Numbered from the stretch's first letter, positions 34,918 to 43,033 are shown. The stretch is 43,033 bases of DNA from an uncultured Burkholderiales bacterium (GCA_903933115.1 CAIZIT010000095.1:1-43033), one strand, 5' to 3'. Numbers and translations: made by a program. The notes: generated from the letters alone by a model not told the origin.

Positions 34918-36087
34918 TCAGTTGTTTTTACCAGGATCTTTAACGTCCTTGATGGCATCGAACTCCATGTTGTAGAGCTGGCCGTTGACCTTTTCAACTT
35001 TTCTGATGTAGATGTTATGAACCACATCACGAGTTTGTGCGTCAATGAACATTGGTCCACGAGGGCTCTCAAAAATTTGCCCCTTCATGGCGGCAAGCAA
35101 CTGGTCTCCATTGGAGTTGCCCTTGGTGGCCTTGAGCGCTTCATAAATGACTCGCATGCCATCGTAACCACCAACGGCCATAAAGTTGGGTCTTAAATTG
35201 TTGTTGGCTTTTTCAAACGCAGCAACAAATTTTTGATTCAAAGCGGATTTGTGCGAAGCGGAATAGTGGTGTGTGGTGACGGCACCCAAGGCCACATCCC
35301 CAATGGAGTTGAGCAAATCGTCATCCGTCACATCTCCCGTCCCGATCAGTTTGATACCCGCTTTGTCGAGACCTCTTTCAGTGAACTGCTTCATCAACGC
35401 GGTGCCAGCACCTGAGGGCACAAACACATACAAAGCGTCGGGCTTGAGATCTCTCACCTTTTGTAAAAAGGGTGCAAAGTCAGGGTTTCTCATGGGCACG
35501 CGGATGGTCTCTAGAACTTGACCTCCATTGAAAAGCATGCGATCTTTGAAGTATTTTTCTGCATCAATGCCGGGTGCAAAGTCACTCACCAAAGTGACCA
35601 CCTTTTTGATGCCATTTTTAGCAGCCCAGTCCCCCATCGCCACAGCAGCCTGAGGCAGGGTGAAGCTGGTTCTCACGATATAAGGTGAAGCTTGGGTGAT
35701 GCTAGAAGTTGCTGCCGCCATGACAATTTCAGGCGTTTTGGCCTGTGTGGCAATCGGCGCTGCAGCCAAAGCCAAAGGGGTCAAACCAAATCCAGCCAAA
35801 ACACTGACTTTTTCATTGACCACCAACTCCTGAGCCAATCTTTTGGTCACATCGGGTGCGGAGGTATCGTCTTTGACGATCAGTTCGATTTTTCGACCCG
35901 CTACCGTGTCGCCGTTTTGAGCCATGTACAACTTTGCAGCTGCCACAATTTGAATACCTGTGGAGGCAAAAGGTCCCGTCATGGGGAGAATCATCCCAAT
36001 TTTAAAAGGCTCAGCCGCGTGTGATAGGCCACCCATCGCCAAGAGCGTGCTGAGCGTTAAACCATTGAGAAGTGTTCTTTTTTGCAT
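34918..36087 (-). CDS. ABC transporter substrate-binding protein (LivK/HAAT type)
   Basis: A 389-residue periplasmic binding protein of the Peripla_BP_6 type. Signal peptide: MQKRTLLNGLTLSTLLAMGG ending at SHAAEP. The mature protein begins FKIGMILPMTGPFASTGIQI, with LIVKDDTSAPDVTKRLAQEL, ASPYIVRTSFTLPQAAVAMG, VSDFAPGIDAEKYFK and a C-terminal VGGYDGMRVIYEAL. ATG 36087 with AAGGA upstream is chosen; a longer reading to 36138 overlaps vanB and lacks a signal. Sequences of this shape occur in ABC systems for aromatic acids such as benzoate derivatives. Placement 16 bp after vanB makes vanillate, protocatechuate or a related acid the likely ligand (inference). Confidence 0.92.
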   Translation of the reverse strand: MQKRTLLNGLTLSTLLAMGGLSHAAEPFKIGMILPMTGPFASTGIQIVAAAKLYMAQNGDTVAGRKIELIVKDDTSAPDVTKRLAQELVVNEKVSVLAGFGLTPLALAAAPIATQAKTPEIVMAAATSSITQASPYIVRTSFTLPQAAVAMGDWAAKNGIKKVVTLVSDFAPGIDAEKYFKDRMLFNGGQVLETIRVPMRNPDFAPFLQKVRDLKPDALYVFVPSGAGTALMKQFTERGLDKAGIKLIGTGDVTDDDLLNSIGDVALGAVTTHHYSASHKSALNQKFVAAFEKANNNLRPNFMAVGGYDGMRVIYEALKATKGNSNGDQLLAAMKGQIFESPRGPMFIDAQTRDVVHNIYIRKVEKVNGQLYNMEFDAIKDVKDPGKNN

Positions 36088-36103
36088 GGATAGTCCTTGA
36101 TGA

Positions 36104-37120
36104 TTAGTTCGCAAAAATTTGATCGCCTCGATAGGCACTGTCTAGAATAATTGTCCCACAAACTCTAGACACACAGACGCAAATCTTTCGATTATCGGTT
36201 TTTTCGTGTTCGGTCAAAAATACATCTCGGTGATCGATCTCACCCTCCACACTTAAAACGTCCATGGCGCAAAGTCCACACTCACCCCGCTGACAATCGT
36301 AGAGTGTTTGCACCCCATTTCTCTCCAAGACCTCCAAGAGGCTCTCGTCGTGCTTGACTTCAATCTCCAAATCATGTCTTGGCACCTTCAGCTTAAAAGC
36401 CTCGTTGGCTTTTGCGCCACTGGTACCAAACGTCTCAAAGTGCAAGTTCTCTAAGGGTCTGTTGCAAGCTTGCCAGGCCTCTTTAACAGCGCTCAACATG
36501 GCTTGTGGGCCGCAGACATAGGCCAAAGTGGACGTGGGCAGTTGAGATATTTGAGCCTTGAAGTCAAACCTCTCGCCATGGGTGTCTAGACTCACCACAA
36601 GCTCCTCTTGTTTCAACTGCTGGAGCAAAATGTCATGGTAAGCAAGCTCTTGAGCCTCTTTGGCACCGAAGAGCATTTTGATCTTTGGTGCACTGGCCTT
36701 GTTCAAACGACTCTGGGCCTTCAGGGCTTGAAGCATGGAGACAAAGGGAGTGATGCCAATACCGCCTGCTATTAACAAATAAGAATCTGCGGTGGTGTTG
36801 ATGGGAAAATGATTTTTAGGTGATCCCACTTGTAAGGTATCCCCCACCTCCAGCGCCCAAAGCGCCAAGGATCCTCCACGACCTTGCTCGAGTTTTTTCA
36901 CCGCAAATTGGTACTGCTTGGGATGGCTCTCACCCGTCAAAGAATAATGTCTCCAAGTGGAAAAGCCCTTGACATTGAGAGCCACAGGCAAATGACTACC
37001 TGGGGTCCAAAATTGCGCATGCTCCACCTCAATCGTGAACTCACGAACAGTTGGCGTCAAATCTTTCAGCCCTACGATTTTGGCTTGTACAGTCAATGAT
37101 TGATTCTGGGGAGTATTCAT
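36104..37120 (-). CDS. vanB: Vanillate O-demethylase reductase component
   Basis: VanB passes electrons from NADH to the oxygenase VanA. The 338 residues include a ferredoxin-NADP reductase-like FMN domain (STWRHYSLTGESHPKQYQFA, then VGSPKNHFP), an NAD domain (LLIAGGIGITPFVSMLQALK, YVCGPQAMLSAV) and a C-terminal plant-type [2Fe-2S] ferredoxin domain (DCQRGECGLCAMDVL and later CVCVSRV, giving the four ligand Cys). This reductase-then-ferredoxin order is the class IA phthalate/vanillate type. It follows vanR by 177 bp, with a hairpin in that gap, and precedes the ABC binding-protein gene. Confidence 0.93.
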   Translation of the reverse strand: MNTPQNQSLTVQAKIVGLKDLTPTVREFTIEVEHAQFWTPGSHLPVALNVKGFSTWRHYSLTGESHPKQYQFAVKKLEQGRGGSLALWALEVGDTLQVGSPKNHFPINTTADSYLLIAGGIGITPFVSMLQALKAQSRLNKASAPKIKMLFGAKEAQELAYHDILLQQLKQEELVVSLDTHGERFDFKAQISQLPTSTLAYVCGPQAMLSAVKEAWQACNRPLENLHFETFGTSGAKANEAFKLKVPRHDLEIEVKHDESLLEVLERNGVQTLYDCQRGECGLCAMDVLSVEGEIDHRDVFLTEHEKTDNRKICVCVSRVCGTIILDSAYRGDQIFAN

Positions 37121-37252
37121 ACGAGTTGTTTGATTAAGAGGTAGAAAATGGATAAAAAAAGAATGAAAAAAGCGAATTCAAATGCTCATCAAAGCCATCA
37201 ACCCCAGGGGGGGATGGAGTTGATGCATGCCTTCAAGTTCAATATATTTGAC

Positions 37253-37277
37253 GAGGTTTTGAACTGTGCAAGACCTC
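37253..37277 (-). repeat. Intercistronic hairpin between vanR and vanB
   Basis: GAGGTTTTG and CAAGACCTC pair with one mismatch (a wobble in one orientation) around a 7-nt loop, about 20 bp beyond the vanR stop. There is no T-tract in the direction of vanB. Confidence 0.55.
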
Positions 37278-37297
37278 TTTAAAATACACTTGTTGAA

Positions 37298-38086
37298 TCA
37301 CACTCGCTTTTTAAGCAATTTGGCAACGGGCATTTGTTCATGATTGGTGTTGTTGGCCACCAAGCGCAAGTTGCGCTGAGCAATTCTTGAGTGCTCCCTC
37401 ATGATCATCTCTGCTCGAGTGCCCTCTTTGGCCTCGATCGCTTGGAGGACTTGGCGGTGATGATCTTGAGCAACCACCAACAAATCTCTTGAAAAAGCAG
37501 AATCGGATTGAACACCTACGAAGCCAGAGGGAGAGGCAAAGGGCAATTTATAAATACGGTCGAGCTCTTTTTTTAAAAATGGACTGTCGGCCATGTCCAC
37601 CAACACATCATGAAATCGCGCGTTGAAGTCGATGTATTTGGAGAAAGCTTCCTCGTCCAAAACATTGGAGGTCAAAATATCATCAATTTGGGCAAGAAGT
37701 CGCTTGGCCTCTCTCATGAGGGAAGGCGCATAGCCCCTCTCACTGGCCAAGCGCACCATCAAGCCTTCGAGCATGCCTCTCAACTCAATGGACTCACTGG
37801 CCTCCAGCTCCGAGAAGGTTCTGACGGCATATCCACCAAGAGGCAACTCATCGAGCAAACCCTCTTGCTCGAGTTTCATGAGCGCTTGGCGAACGGGCGT
37901 TCTTGAAACCCCCAAGAGCTCAACCAAGCTCATTTCTGCAATTCTTGTCCCGCCCAAGATCTCTCCCGCCAAGATCATCTCTCTGAGCTGGATGGTGGCT
38001 CGCATGGCTTGAGACATTGAATTGAGCTGGGGCTGCACTTCAGGCGCATGGCTTGAACTGTTCACCATGGATTGAACTTTGACCAT
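37298..38086 (-). CDS. vanR: GntR-family (FCD subgroup) regulator, probable VanR
   Basis: A 262-residue regulator. The winged HTH is in AGEILGGTRIAEMSLVELLG and VSRTPVRQALMKLEQEGLLD (residues about 40-80). An all-helical FCD effector domain follows with ELRGMLEGLMVRLASERGYA, FHDVLVDMADSPFLKKELDR and HHRQVLQAIEAKEGTRAEMI, in which the Asp and His residues usually bind metal and carboxylic acids. VanR proteins of this class repress vanAB until vanillate binds. It sits between vanA (65 bp upstream) and vanB in the same direction, so it is probably autoregulated. Candidate operators are the TGTATACA sites next to vanA. Confidence 0.88.
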   Translation of the reverse strand: MVKVQSMVNSSSHAPEVQPQLNSMSQAMRATIQLREMILAGEILGGTRIAEMSLVELLGVSRTPVRQALMKLEQEGLLDELPLGGYAVRTFSELEASESIELRGMLEGLMVRLASERGYAPSLMREAKRLLAQIDDILTSNVLDEEAFSKYIDFNARFHDVLVDMADSPFLKKELDRIYKLPFASPSGFVGVQSDSAFSRDLLVVAQDHHRQVLQAIEAKEGTRAEMIMREHSRIAQRNLRLVANNTNHEQMPVAKLLKKRV

Positions 38087-38151
38087 TTGAGACTTTCTGC
38101 TTGAAAGCTGGCGTCAGGACAAACTAAAAGCTGCCCCCAACGCCAATGAAA

Positions 38152-39282
38152 TTATGCAACTTGCTTCAACACAAAGCTTTTTGGAGAACCGGCCAAGGGC
38201 TTATCGCGCTCTGCCTCGGTCATTTTGTCGATCAAACGTCTGGCCCACATGGCACCGGCATCAATATTGAGGTTGTAAAAGGGGTGTCCAGGATTGGCAT
38301 TGATCGCTTGCTGCTGAGCTTCGAGGATCAACTCATCTTCGCGGAAAATACCCGCCACACCCTCGCGCATTTGGTGCGTCAATCTTTGCTCGTTCAAACT
38401 GTAATTTCTTGCAATGGCCCAAAAATAGTGACAAGTCTGATCGGTCTCAGGGGTCATGGTGTTCAAGACATACCCATTGACTCCTTGGCTACGGTCTGAC
38501 TCGCCGGCCGCATTGGGCACTGCTCCACTGCCAGCGGGTGCGACGCCGACGTCGATGGTGACGGTCGATGGGGCCTCAAAGCGAATGATTTGCCAACGAT
38601 CAACAGGGCCTTTGTAGCCTCTTGCTTGGAAGAGTTGATTGGCCCAAAAAGGCGGCGCCTCGATGTTTTCCATCCAACGTGTAATGGTTGCCGTCTTGTC
38701 GCCGTGGGTGGCCACAAAGGGGGCTTCCGCAACGGCTGCGTTGCCAATGGAGGAGCCGTGAACATAGGTCTCGTGGGTGAGATCCATCAAGTTATCAATC
38801 ACCAAGCGGTAATCGCATTTGACGTGAATCAATTTTCCATCTGCAGCCCAATCGGGGTGCTGATTCCAGTGCAAATCGGCAATCAAACTCGGATCGGCCA
38901 AGGCGGGATCGCCTGTCCAAACCCAAATCAGGCGGTGGCGTTCAACCACGGGGTAAGACTTGACGCAAGCTGAGGGGTTCACGCCCTCTTGGCTGGGCAT
39001 GCTGGTGCAGCGCCCCTTGGCGTTGTAATGAAGCCCATGGTAGCCACAAACGAGTTCATCGCCCTCCAATCGGCCCATCGACAGCGGCAACAAGCGGTGC
39101 CAACAAGCATCGGCCAAAGCGCAAACCTGACCGTCAAGGGTTCGGTACAAGACCATTTTTTGATTACAGATGGTGCGAGCCAAGATTTCGCGCCCCACTT
39201 CAACGTCGTAGGCACAGGCGTACCAAGCGTTCAGAGGAAAAGTGGGCGTGGAGGAGGTGAAGTTGGATGTAGAAGGTTGCAT
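38152..39282 (-). CDS. vanA: Vanillate O-demethylase oxygenase component
   Basis: VanA is the terminal Rieske oxygenase that converts vanillate to protocatechuate plus formaldehyde. The 376 residues show FPLNAWYACAYDVEVGREIL at the N-terminus, the Rieske motif C60-x-H62 and C79-x2-H82 (ACWHR ... VCGYHGLHYN), and the mononuclear iron site with DNLMDLTHETYVHGSS. VanB, a VanR-like regulator and an intact protocatechuate pathway nearby support vanillate (possibly also isovanillate or syringate) as substrate. No good Shine-Dalgarno precedes the ATG at 39282. A palindrome TTGTATACAA ends 10 bp upstream of it, so repressor binding would occlude the start region. Confidence 0.92.
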   Translation of the reverse strand: MQPSTSNFTSSTPTFPLNAWYACAYDVEVGREILARTICNQKMVLYRTLDGQVCALADACWHRLLPLSMGRLEGDELVCGYHGLHYNAKGRCTSMPSQEGVNPSACVKSYPVVERHRLIWVWTGDPALADPSLIADLHWNQHPDWAADGKLIHVKCDYRLVIDNLMDLTHETYVHGSSIGNAAVAEAPFVATHGDKTATITRWMENIEAPPFWANQLFQARGYKGPVDRWQIIRFEAPSTVTIDVGVAPAGSGAVPNAAGESDRSQGVNGYVLNTMTPETDQTCHYFWAIARNYSLNEQRLTHQMREGVAGIFREDELILEAQQQAINANPGHPFYNLNIDAGAMWARRLIDKMTEAERDKPLAGSPKSFVLKQVA

Positions 39283-39291
39283 GGATACTGA

Positions 39292-39301
39292 TTGTATACA
39301 A
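39292..39301. promoter_or_regulatory. Palindrome TTGTATACAA upstream of vanA (candidate VanR operator)
   Basis: A perfect 10-bp palindrome of the GntR/FadR subgroup form (T-N-G-T...A-C-N-A), 9 bp before the vanA start codon. The core TGTATACA recurs at 39355-39362. Confidence 0.65.
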
Positions 39302-39354
39302 AAAATTGATTTTCATTCAAATAACCACCAAAAAACCCATTTTTTCGAGTCTTC

Positions 39355-39362
39355 TGTATACA
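39355..39362. promoter_or_regulatory. Second TGTATACA palindrome, towards the MetE-like gene
   Basis: The 8-bp palindrome TGTATACA repeats the core of the site near vanA, 62 bp away centre to centre (about six helical turns). It lies 65 bp before the MetE-like gene start, so one regulator could govern both directions. Confidence 0.6.
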
Positions 39363-39427
39363 TTAATATTTCAAATATGGGGGTGCTGAAATGGTTTAAG
39401 ATCCAAGCACTTTTTTTTGGAGTTGAC

Positions 39428-40555
39428 ATGACCCTTGCCTTAGATCAAATCTTGCCCGCCCGCTATGACCACGTGGGCAGTTTTTTACGTCCCGCATACC
39501 TCCTGGAAGCCCGCGCTCAAAAAGCCAAGGGCGAGATCACGCCAGAGGCTTTGAGAGAGGTGGAGGACAAGGCGATCAAGGAAATCATTGATTTCCAGCA
39601 AAGCGTTGGCTTGAAAAGCATCACGGACGGCGAGTTCAGAAGAACTTACTTCCACATCGACTTCCTTGAGCAACTCGGTGGCGTCAAAACCGATATCCCC
39701 GTGACCATCAAGAAAGCAGATGGCACTGAAGAATTGGCTCCCCCAGTGATCAAAGTCATCGATAAAGTCACCCATCAGAAAAACATTCAATTGGACGACT
39801 TTAACTTTCTCAAGCAACACGTTGCTAAGGGCATGACCCCCAAAGTCACCATCCCCTCACCCACCATGCTTCACTTTAGAGGCGGCCGAGCTGCCATCAG
39901 CAAGCAAGCTTACCCCGAGCTCGATCCCCAGTTTTACGACGACGTGGCCAAAGCTTATGGCGATGAGTTGCATGCATTGGCCAAAGCCGGTTGCACCTAT
40001 GTGCAAATGGATGACACCAATTTGGCTTACCTTTGTGATGAAAAGATGCGTGAAGCGGCCAAATTGCGAGGTGACGATCCCAACGAGTTGCCCCACCGCT
40101 ATGCTGCCTTTGTGAACAAAGTGGTTGCTTTAAAACCTGAAGGCATGACCTTGGCCATGCACTTGTGCCGTGGCAACTTCAAGAGCACCCATGCTGCTGC
40201 AGGCAACTACGAACCCGTTGCTGAGGCGCTGCTCTCCGAGATGAATTTGGATGCCTACTTCCTCGAATACGATGACGACCGAAGTGGTGACTTCAAACCC
40301 CTTCGCTTCTTACCTAAAGGCAAGATCGTTGTTTTGGGACTGGTGACCACGAAATTTGGCGAGATGGAGACCAAAGACAGCATCAAGCGTCGCATTGAAG
40401 AGGCTGCAAAATACGCGCCCCTCGAACAGCTGGCCTTGTCACCCCAGTGCGGCTTCTCGAGCACCGTTCACGGCAACAACATTGCTGTTGAAGCCCAGCG
40501 AAACAAACTTCGTTTGGTCATTGAAACTGCTCAAGAGGTTTGGGGCAACCACTGA
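39428..40555 (+). CDS. MetE-like cobalamin-independent methyltransferase domain protein
   Basis: A 375-residue protein homologous to the C-terminal catalytic half of MetE (methionine synthase II). It has DHVGSFLRPAYLLEARAQKA, ITDGEFRRTYFHIDFLEQLG, DDTNLAYLCDEKMRE, LAMHLCRGNFKS (zinc His and Cys), VLGLVTTKFGEMETKD and LALSPQCGFSSTVHGN (third Cys). The N-terminal MetE domain is absent, as in YxjG-type proteins and epoxyalkane:coenzyme M transferase. The ATG at 39428 has GGAG 8 nt upstream; the longer open frame has no homology. It is divergent from vanA with shared palindromes between them. It may handle the methyl or C1 unit released by demethylation, or be an unrelated methionine enzyme. A terminator follows. 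Confidence 0.85.
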   Translation: MTLALDQILPARYDHVGSFLRPAYLLEARAQKAKGEITPEALREVEDKAIKEIIDFQQSVGLKSITDGEFRRTYFHIDFLEQLGGVKTDIPVTIKKADGTEELAPPVIKVIDKVTHQKNIQLDDFNFLKQHVAKGMTPKVTIPSPTMLHFRGGRAAISKQAYPELDPQFYDDVAKAYGDELHALAKAGCTYVQMDDTNLAYLCDEKMREAAKLRGDDPNELPHRYAAFVNKVVALKPEGMTLAMHLCRGNFKSTHAAAGNYEPVAEALLSEMNLDAYFLEYDDDRSGDFKPLRFLPKGKIVVLGLVTTKFGEMETKDSIKRRIEEAAKYAPLEQLALSPQCGFSSTVHGNNIAVEAQRNKLRLVIETAQEVWGNH

Positions 40556-40580
40556 TCTTTTAGAGAGTAGACTGAGCAAG

Positions 40581-40605
40581 AACCGACCGAGAGGTCGGTT
40601 TTTTT
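40581..40605 (+). terminator. Rho-independent terminator after the MetE-like gene
   Basis: AACCGACC and GGTCGGTT form a perfect 8-bp stem with GAGA tetraloop, followed directly by five more T residues (seven T in a row counting the stem end). It isolates the catabolic island from grpE-dnaK. Confidence 0.9.
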
Positions 40606-40668
40606 GCTGTAAAACATGCTTTTTATCCGTTTTTTTAGCTTTTTTTAACAAAAAGTGCTCTCCTCTCA

Positions 40669-40697
40669 CTTGAAAAATGCTTTTTGATCACTATTTA
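40669..40697 (+). promoter_or_regulatory. Sigma-32-like heat-shock promoter of grpE-dnaK
   Basis: CTTGAAA (40669-40675) matches the sigma-32 -35 consensus. After 13 bp comes CACTATTTA (40689-40697), which matches 7 of 9 positions of CCCCATNTA. It lies 68 bp before the grpE ATG. Confidence 0.65.
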
Positions 40698-40764
40698 TAA
40701 AGCATTGTGTTTTCTACGTATTTTTTGATTCCTGTCTCTCAAGACCTCACACTTTCAATATTCC

Positions 40765-41322
40765 ATGACACCCCAAGACCCCAATGCACAGATGCACGCT
40801 CATGATGCGTCACCTCAAGACCCCCAACACAACTCTAGCGAGCCTTTGAGCGAGGCCCAGGCTTTGGCGCAAGCACTGGCCGAAGTGGCAAGCCTTCAGG
40901 CCAAAGTCTCGGAACTGCAAGACCAGTTTTTAAGAGGCCAAGCAGAGGTCATGAACGCCAGAAAAAGAGCCGACGAGGAGGTCAGCAAGGCCAGAAAATT
41001 CGCGATTGAGTCTTTCGCCGAAGGTTTACTGCCTGTGCTTGACAGCTTAGAAGCGGGCTTGCTCATCAAGGAAGCCACGCCTGAGCAAATCAAAGAGGGG
41101 GCTGAGGCAACACTCAGGCAACTCAAGACGGCCCTCGAGAGAAACAAGGTCATTGCCATTGACCCACAAGCCGGCACTAAATTTGACCCCCATCACCACC
41201 AAGCCATCAGCGTGGTGCCTGCCGAGCAAGAACCCAACACCGTGGTCATGGTCCTCCAAAAAGGATATTTGATTTCTGAGCGCATCTTGCGCCCTGCATT
41301 GGTGACCGTGACGGCATCTTGA
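40765..41322 (+). CDS. grpE: Nucleotide exchange factor GrpE
   Basis: GrpE releases ADP from DnaK in the cytoplasmic Hsp70 cycle. The 185 residues comprise a disordered N-terminus rich in Gln, His and Ser, a long coiled-coil helix ([20 protein letters not shown], then [14 protein letters not shown]), the segment [20 protein letters not shown] and the beta-wing domain with [20 protein letters not shown] and [17 protein letters not shown]. It lies 122 bp upstream of dnaK on the same strand, behind a sigma-32-like promoter. The ATG at 40765 has no clear Shine-Dalgarno. Confidence 0.96.
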   Translation: MTPQDPNAQMHAHDASPQDPQHNSSEPLSEAQALAQALAEVASLQAKVSELQDQFLRGQAEVMNARKRADEEVSKARKFAIESFAEGLLPVLDSLEAGLLIKEATPEQIKEGAEATLRQLKTALERNKVIAIDPQAGTKFDPHHHQAISVVPAEQEPNTVVMVLQKGYLISERILRPALVTVTAS

Positions 41323-41337
41323 TCAATTCACAAATAA

Positions 41338-41375
41338 ATGCGTAAACGCCTTGATATTTGGCGTTTCATCCGCAT
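41338..41375 (+). repeat. Hairpin between grpE and dnaK
   Basis: AAACGCC (41344-41350) and GGCGTTT (41360-41366) form a perfect stem with a 9-nt loop, extended outward by ATGCG and CGCAT across an asymmetric internal loop. There is no T-tract. It is not the CIRCE sequence. Confidence 0.6.
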
Positions 41376-41444
41376 ATCTTCTTCAACACTTTTTCAAATC
41401 AATCGTTGAGTCTACAAAATCAACGGCAAACGGAGTATAAAAAA

Positions 41445-43033
41445 ATGGGCAAAATCATTGGCATCGACTTAGGAACCACCAATTCATGTGTGGCGATCAT
41501 GGAGGGCAATACCACCAAAGTGATCGAGAACTCTGAGGGCGCAAGAACAACGCCCTCGATCATCGCTTATCAAGAAGATGGCGAGATTTTGGTTGGCGCA
41601 TCGGCCAAGCGCCAAGCGGTGACCAACCCACGCAACACCCTCTACGCGGTCAAGCGTTTGATTGGACGAAAGTTTGAAGAAAAGGAAGTTCAAAAAGACA
41701 TCAACTTGATGCCCTACACCATCGCCAAAGCCGACAACGGCGATGCCTGGGTCGAAGTGCGTGGCAGCAAGCTCGCCCCTCCCCAAGTGAGTGCAGAGGT
41801 GCTTCGCAAAATGAAAAAAACCGCTGAGGACTATCTTGGCGAAGCGGTGACAGAGGCAGTGATCACGGTTCCTGCTTACTTCAACGACGCTCAACGCCAA
41901 GCGACCAAAGATGCGGGAAGGATTGCGGGTCTTGAGGTCAAGCGCATCATCAACGAGCCCACAGCGGCTGCGCTGGCCTTTGGTCTGGATAAAACAGAAA
42001 AAGGCGATCGCAAAATTGCTGTCTATGACTTGGGTGGCGGCACCTTTGACGTCTCCATCATTGAGATTGCAGACGTGGACGGTGAAAAACAATTTGAAGT
42101 GCTCTCCACCAATGGAGACACTTTCCTCGGTGGAGAGGACTTTGATCAACGCATCATTGACTTCATCATCGCTGAATTCAAAAAAGAACAAGGCGTTGAT
42201 TTGGGCAAAGACGTTTTGGCCCTCCAGCGCTTGAAGGAAGCGGCTGAAAAAGCAAAGATCGAATTGTCCTCATCAGCCTCTACGGACGTGAACTTGCCCT
42301 ACATCACCGCCGACGCCACTGGCCCCAAACACTTGAACATCAAGTTGAACCGTGCAAAGTTGGAGTCTTTGGTGGACGAGTTGATCGAGCGCACCATTGC
42401 CCCTTGCCGCATGGCCATCAAAGATGCTGGCGTGAGCGTTGATCAAATCGATGACGTGATTTTGGTGGGCGGCATGACCCGTATGCCCAAGGTACAAGAT
42501 AAAGTCAAAGAGTTCTTTGGCAAAGAGCCCCGTAAGGACGTCAATCCCGATGAGGCCGTTGCTGTGGGTGCTGCCATTCAAGGTCAAGTGCTCTCTGGTG
42601 ACAGAACCGACGTGCTCCTCTTGGATGTCACGCCTTTGTCATTGGGCATTGAAACCTTGGGCGGTGTGATGACCAAGATGATCACCAAAAATACGACCAT
42701 CCCCACCAAATTCGCACAAACCTTCTCGACCGCTGAGGACAATCAGCCTGCAGTGACCATCAAGGTCTATCAAGGCGAGCGTGAGATTGCCAATGTGAAC
42801 AAAATGCTTGGTGAATTCAATTTGGAGGGTATTCCCCCTTCTGCAAGAGGAACCCCACAAATTGAGGTTTCATTTGACATCGACGCCAATGGCATCTTGC
42901 ACGTGGGTGCAAAAGACAAAGGCACAGGCAAAGAAAACAAGATCACCATCAAGGCCAACTCTGGATTGTCGGAAGACGAGATCCAAAAGATGGTCAAAGA
43001 TGCCGAGTTGAACGCAAGCGAGGACAAAAAGAA
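41445..43033 (+). CDS. dnaK: Molecular chaperone DnaK (Hsp70), 3' end beyond the window
   Basis: The first 529 codons of DnaK. The ATPase domain has [71 protein letters not shown] and [14 protein letters not shown]. The interdomain linker [19 protein letters not shown] and the substrate-binding beta domain follow, and the reading continues into the lid ([16 protein letters not shown]). The start has GGAG 9 nt upstream. It follows grpE; dnaJ would be expected downstream of the window. Confidence 0.97.
   Translation, partial: MGKIIGIDLGTTNSCVAIMEGNTTKVIENSEGARTTPSIIAYQEDGEILVGASAKRQAVTNPRNTLYAVKRLIGRKFEEKEVQKDINLMPYTIAKADNGDAWVEVRGSKLAPPQVSAEVLRKMKKTAEDYLGEAVTEAVITVPAYFNDAQRQATKDAGRIAGLEVKRIINEPTAAALAFGLDKTEKGDRKIAVYDLGGGTFDVSIIEIADVDGEKQFEVLSTNGDTFLGGEDFDQRIIDFIIAEFKKEQGVDLGKDVLALQRLKEAAEKAKIELSSSASTDVNLPYITADATGPKHLNIKLNRAKLESLVDELIERTIAPCRMAIKDAGVSVDQIDDVILVGGMTRMPKVQDKVKEFFGKEPRKDVNPDEAVAVGAAIQGQVLSGDRTDVLLLDVTPLSLGIETLGGVMTKMITKNTTIPTKFAQTFSTAEDNQPAVTIKVYQGEREIANVNKMLGEFNLEGIPPSARGTPQIEVSFDIDANGILHVGAKDKGTGKENKITIKANSGLSEDEIQKMVKDAELNASEDKK

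Overview
The window looks like a chromosomal piece of a betaproteobacterium of the order Burkholderiales, probably near the Comamonadaceae. This is inferred from the EarP/Arg32-type EF-P pair, the phasin, the Lys/Ala/Pro-rich N-terminal tail of RpoD, the Bug/TctC-type binding proteins and the protocatechuate 4,5-cleavage genes. No mobile element, tRNA, rRNA or CRISPR array was seen. Genes are tightly packed.

Layout. (1) 1-20.8 kb, mostly housekeeping: 5' end of uvrC (minus), earP and efp (plus), a LOG-family gene (plus), a minus-strand run of a 2-hydroxyacid dehydrogenase, rmuC and an MFS transporter, then nhaD, pncB, a nitroreductase with a hotdog thioesterase, a histone-deacetylase-fold enzyme, a phasin, a patatin-like lipoprotein, dnaG-rpoD with a strong double terminator, an enoyl-CoA hydratase family gene and a small DUF2892 protein. 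(2) 20.8-40.6 kb, an aromatic catabolic island. The minus-strand operon ligJ-ligK-tctC-ligI-ligA-ligB-ligC-aldo/keto reductase encodes meta-cleavage of protocatechuate to pyruvate and oxaloacetate. It is divergent from a LysR regulator. Next on the minus strand come vanA-vanR-vanB, a complete branched-chain-type ABC transporter (livKHMGF), a second tctC and a DUF1932 dehydrogenase. A MetE-like methyltransferase gene is divergent from vanA. (3) 40.6-43 kb: grpE and the 5' part of dnaK behind a sigma-32-like promoter.

How the island probably works: the ABC system and/or the two TctC-type receptors capture aromatic acids. VanAB demethylates vanillate to protocatechuate, releasing formaldehyde. 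LigAB opens the ring, LigC oxidises the semialdehyde to 2-pyrone-4,6-dicarboxylate, LigI hydrolyses it, LigJ hydrates the product and LigK cleaves it. The usual oxalomesaconate isomerase (LigU/GalD) is not in the window, while an aldo/keto reductase and a DUF1932 dehydrogenase of unknown role are.

The most interesting non-coding signals are a three-half-site array GGTCA/TGACC/GGTCA at 14-bp steps and a 30-bp-phased direct repeat, both between ligJ and lysR; paired TGTATACA palindromes between vanA and the MetE-like gene; hairpins at four intercistronic junctions of the catabolic operons; an inverted pair of 12-bp elements upstream of the phasin; a TATAAT box that contains the dnaG stop codon; and a seven-codon leader with a near-perfect Shine-Dalgarno before nhaD. 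No wholly new multi-gene system was recognised.
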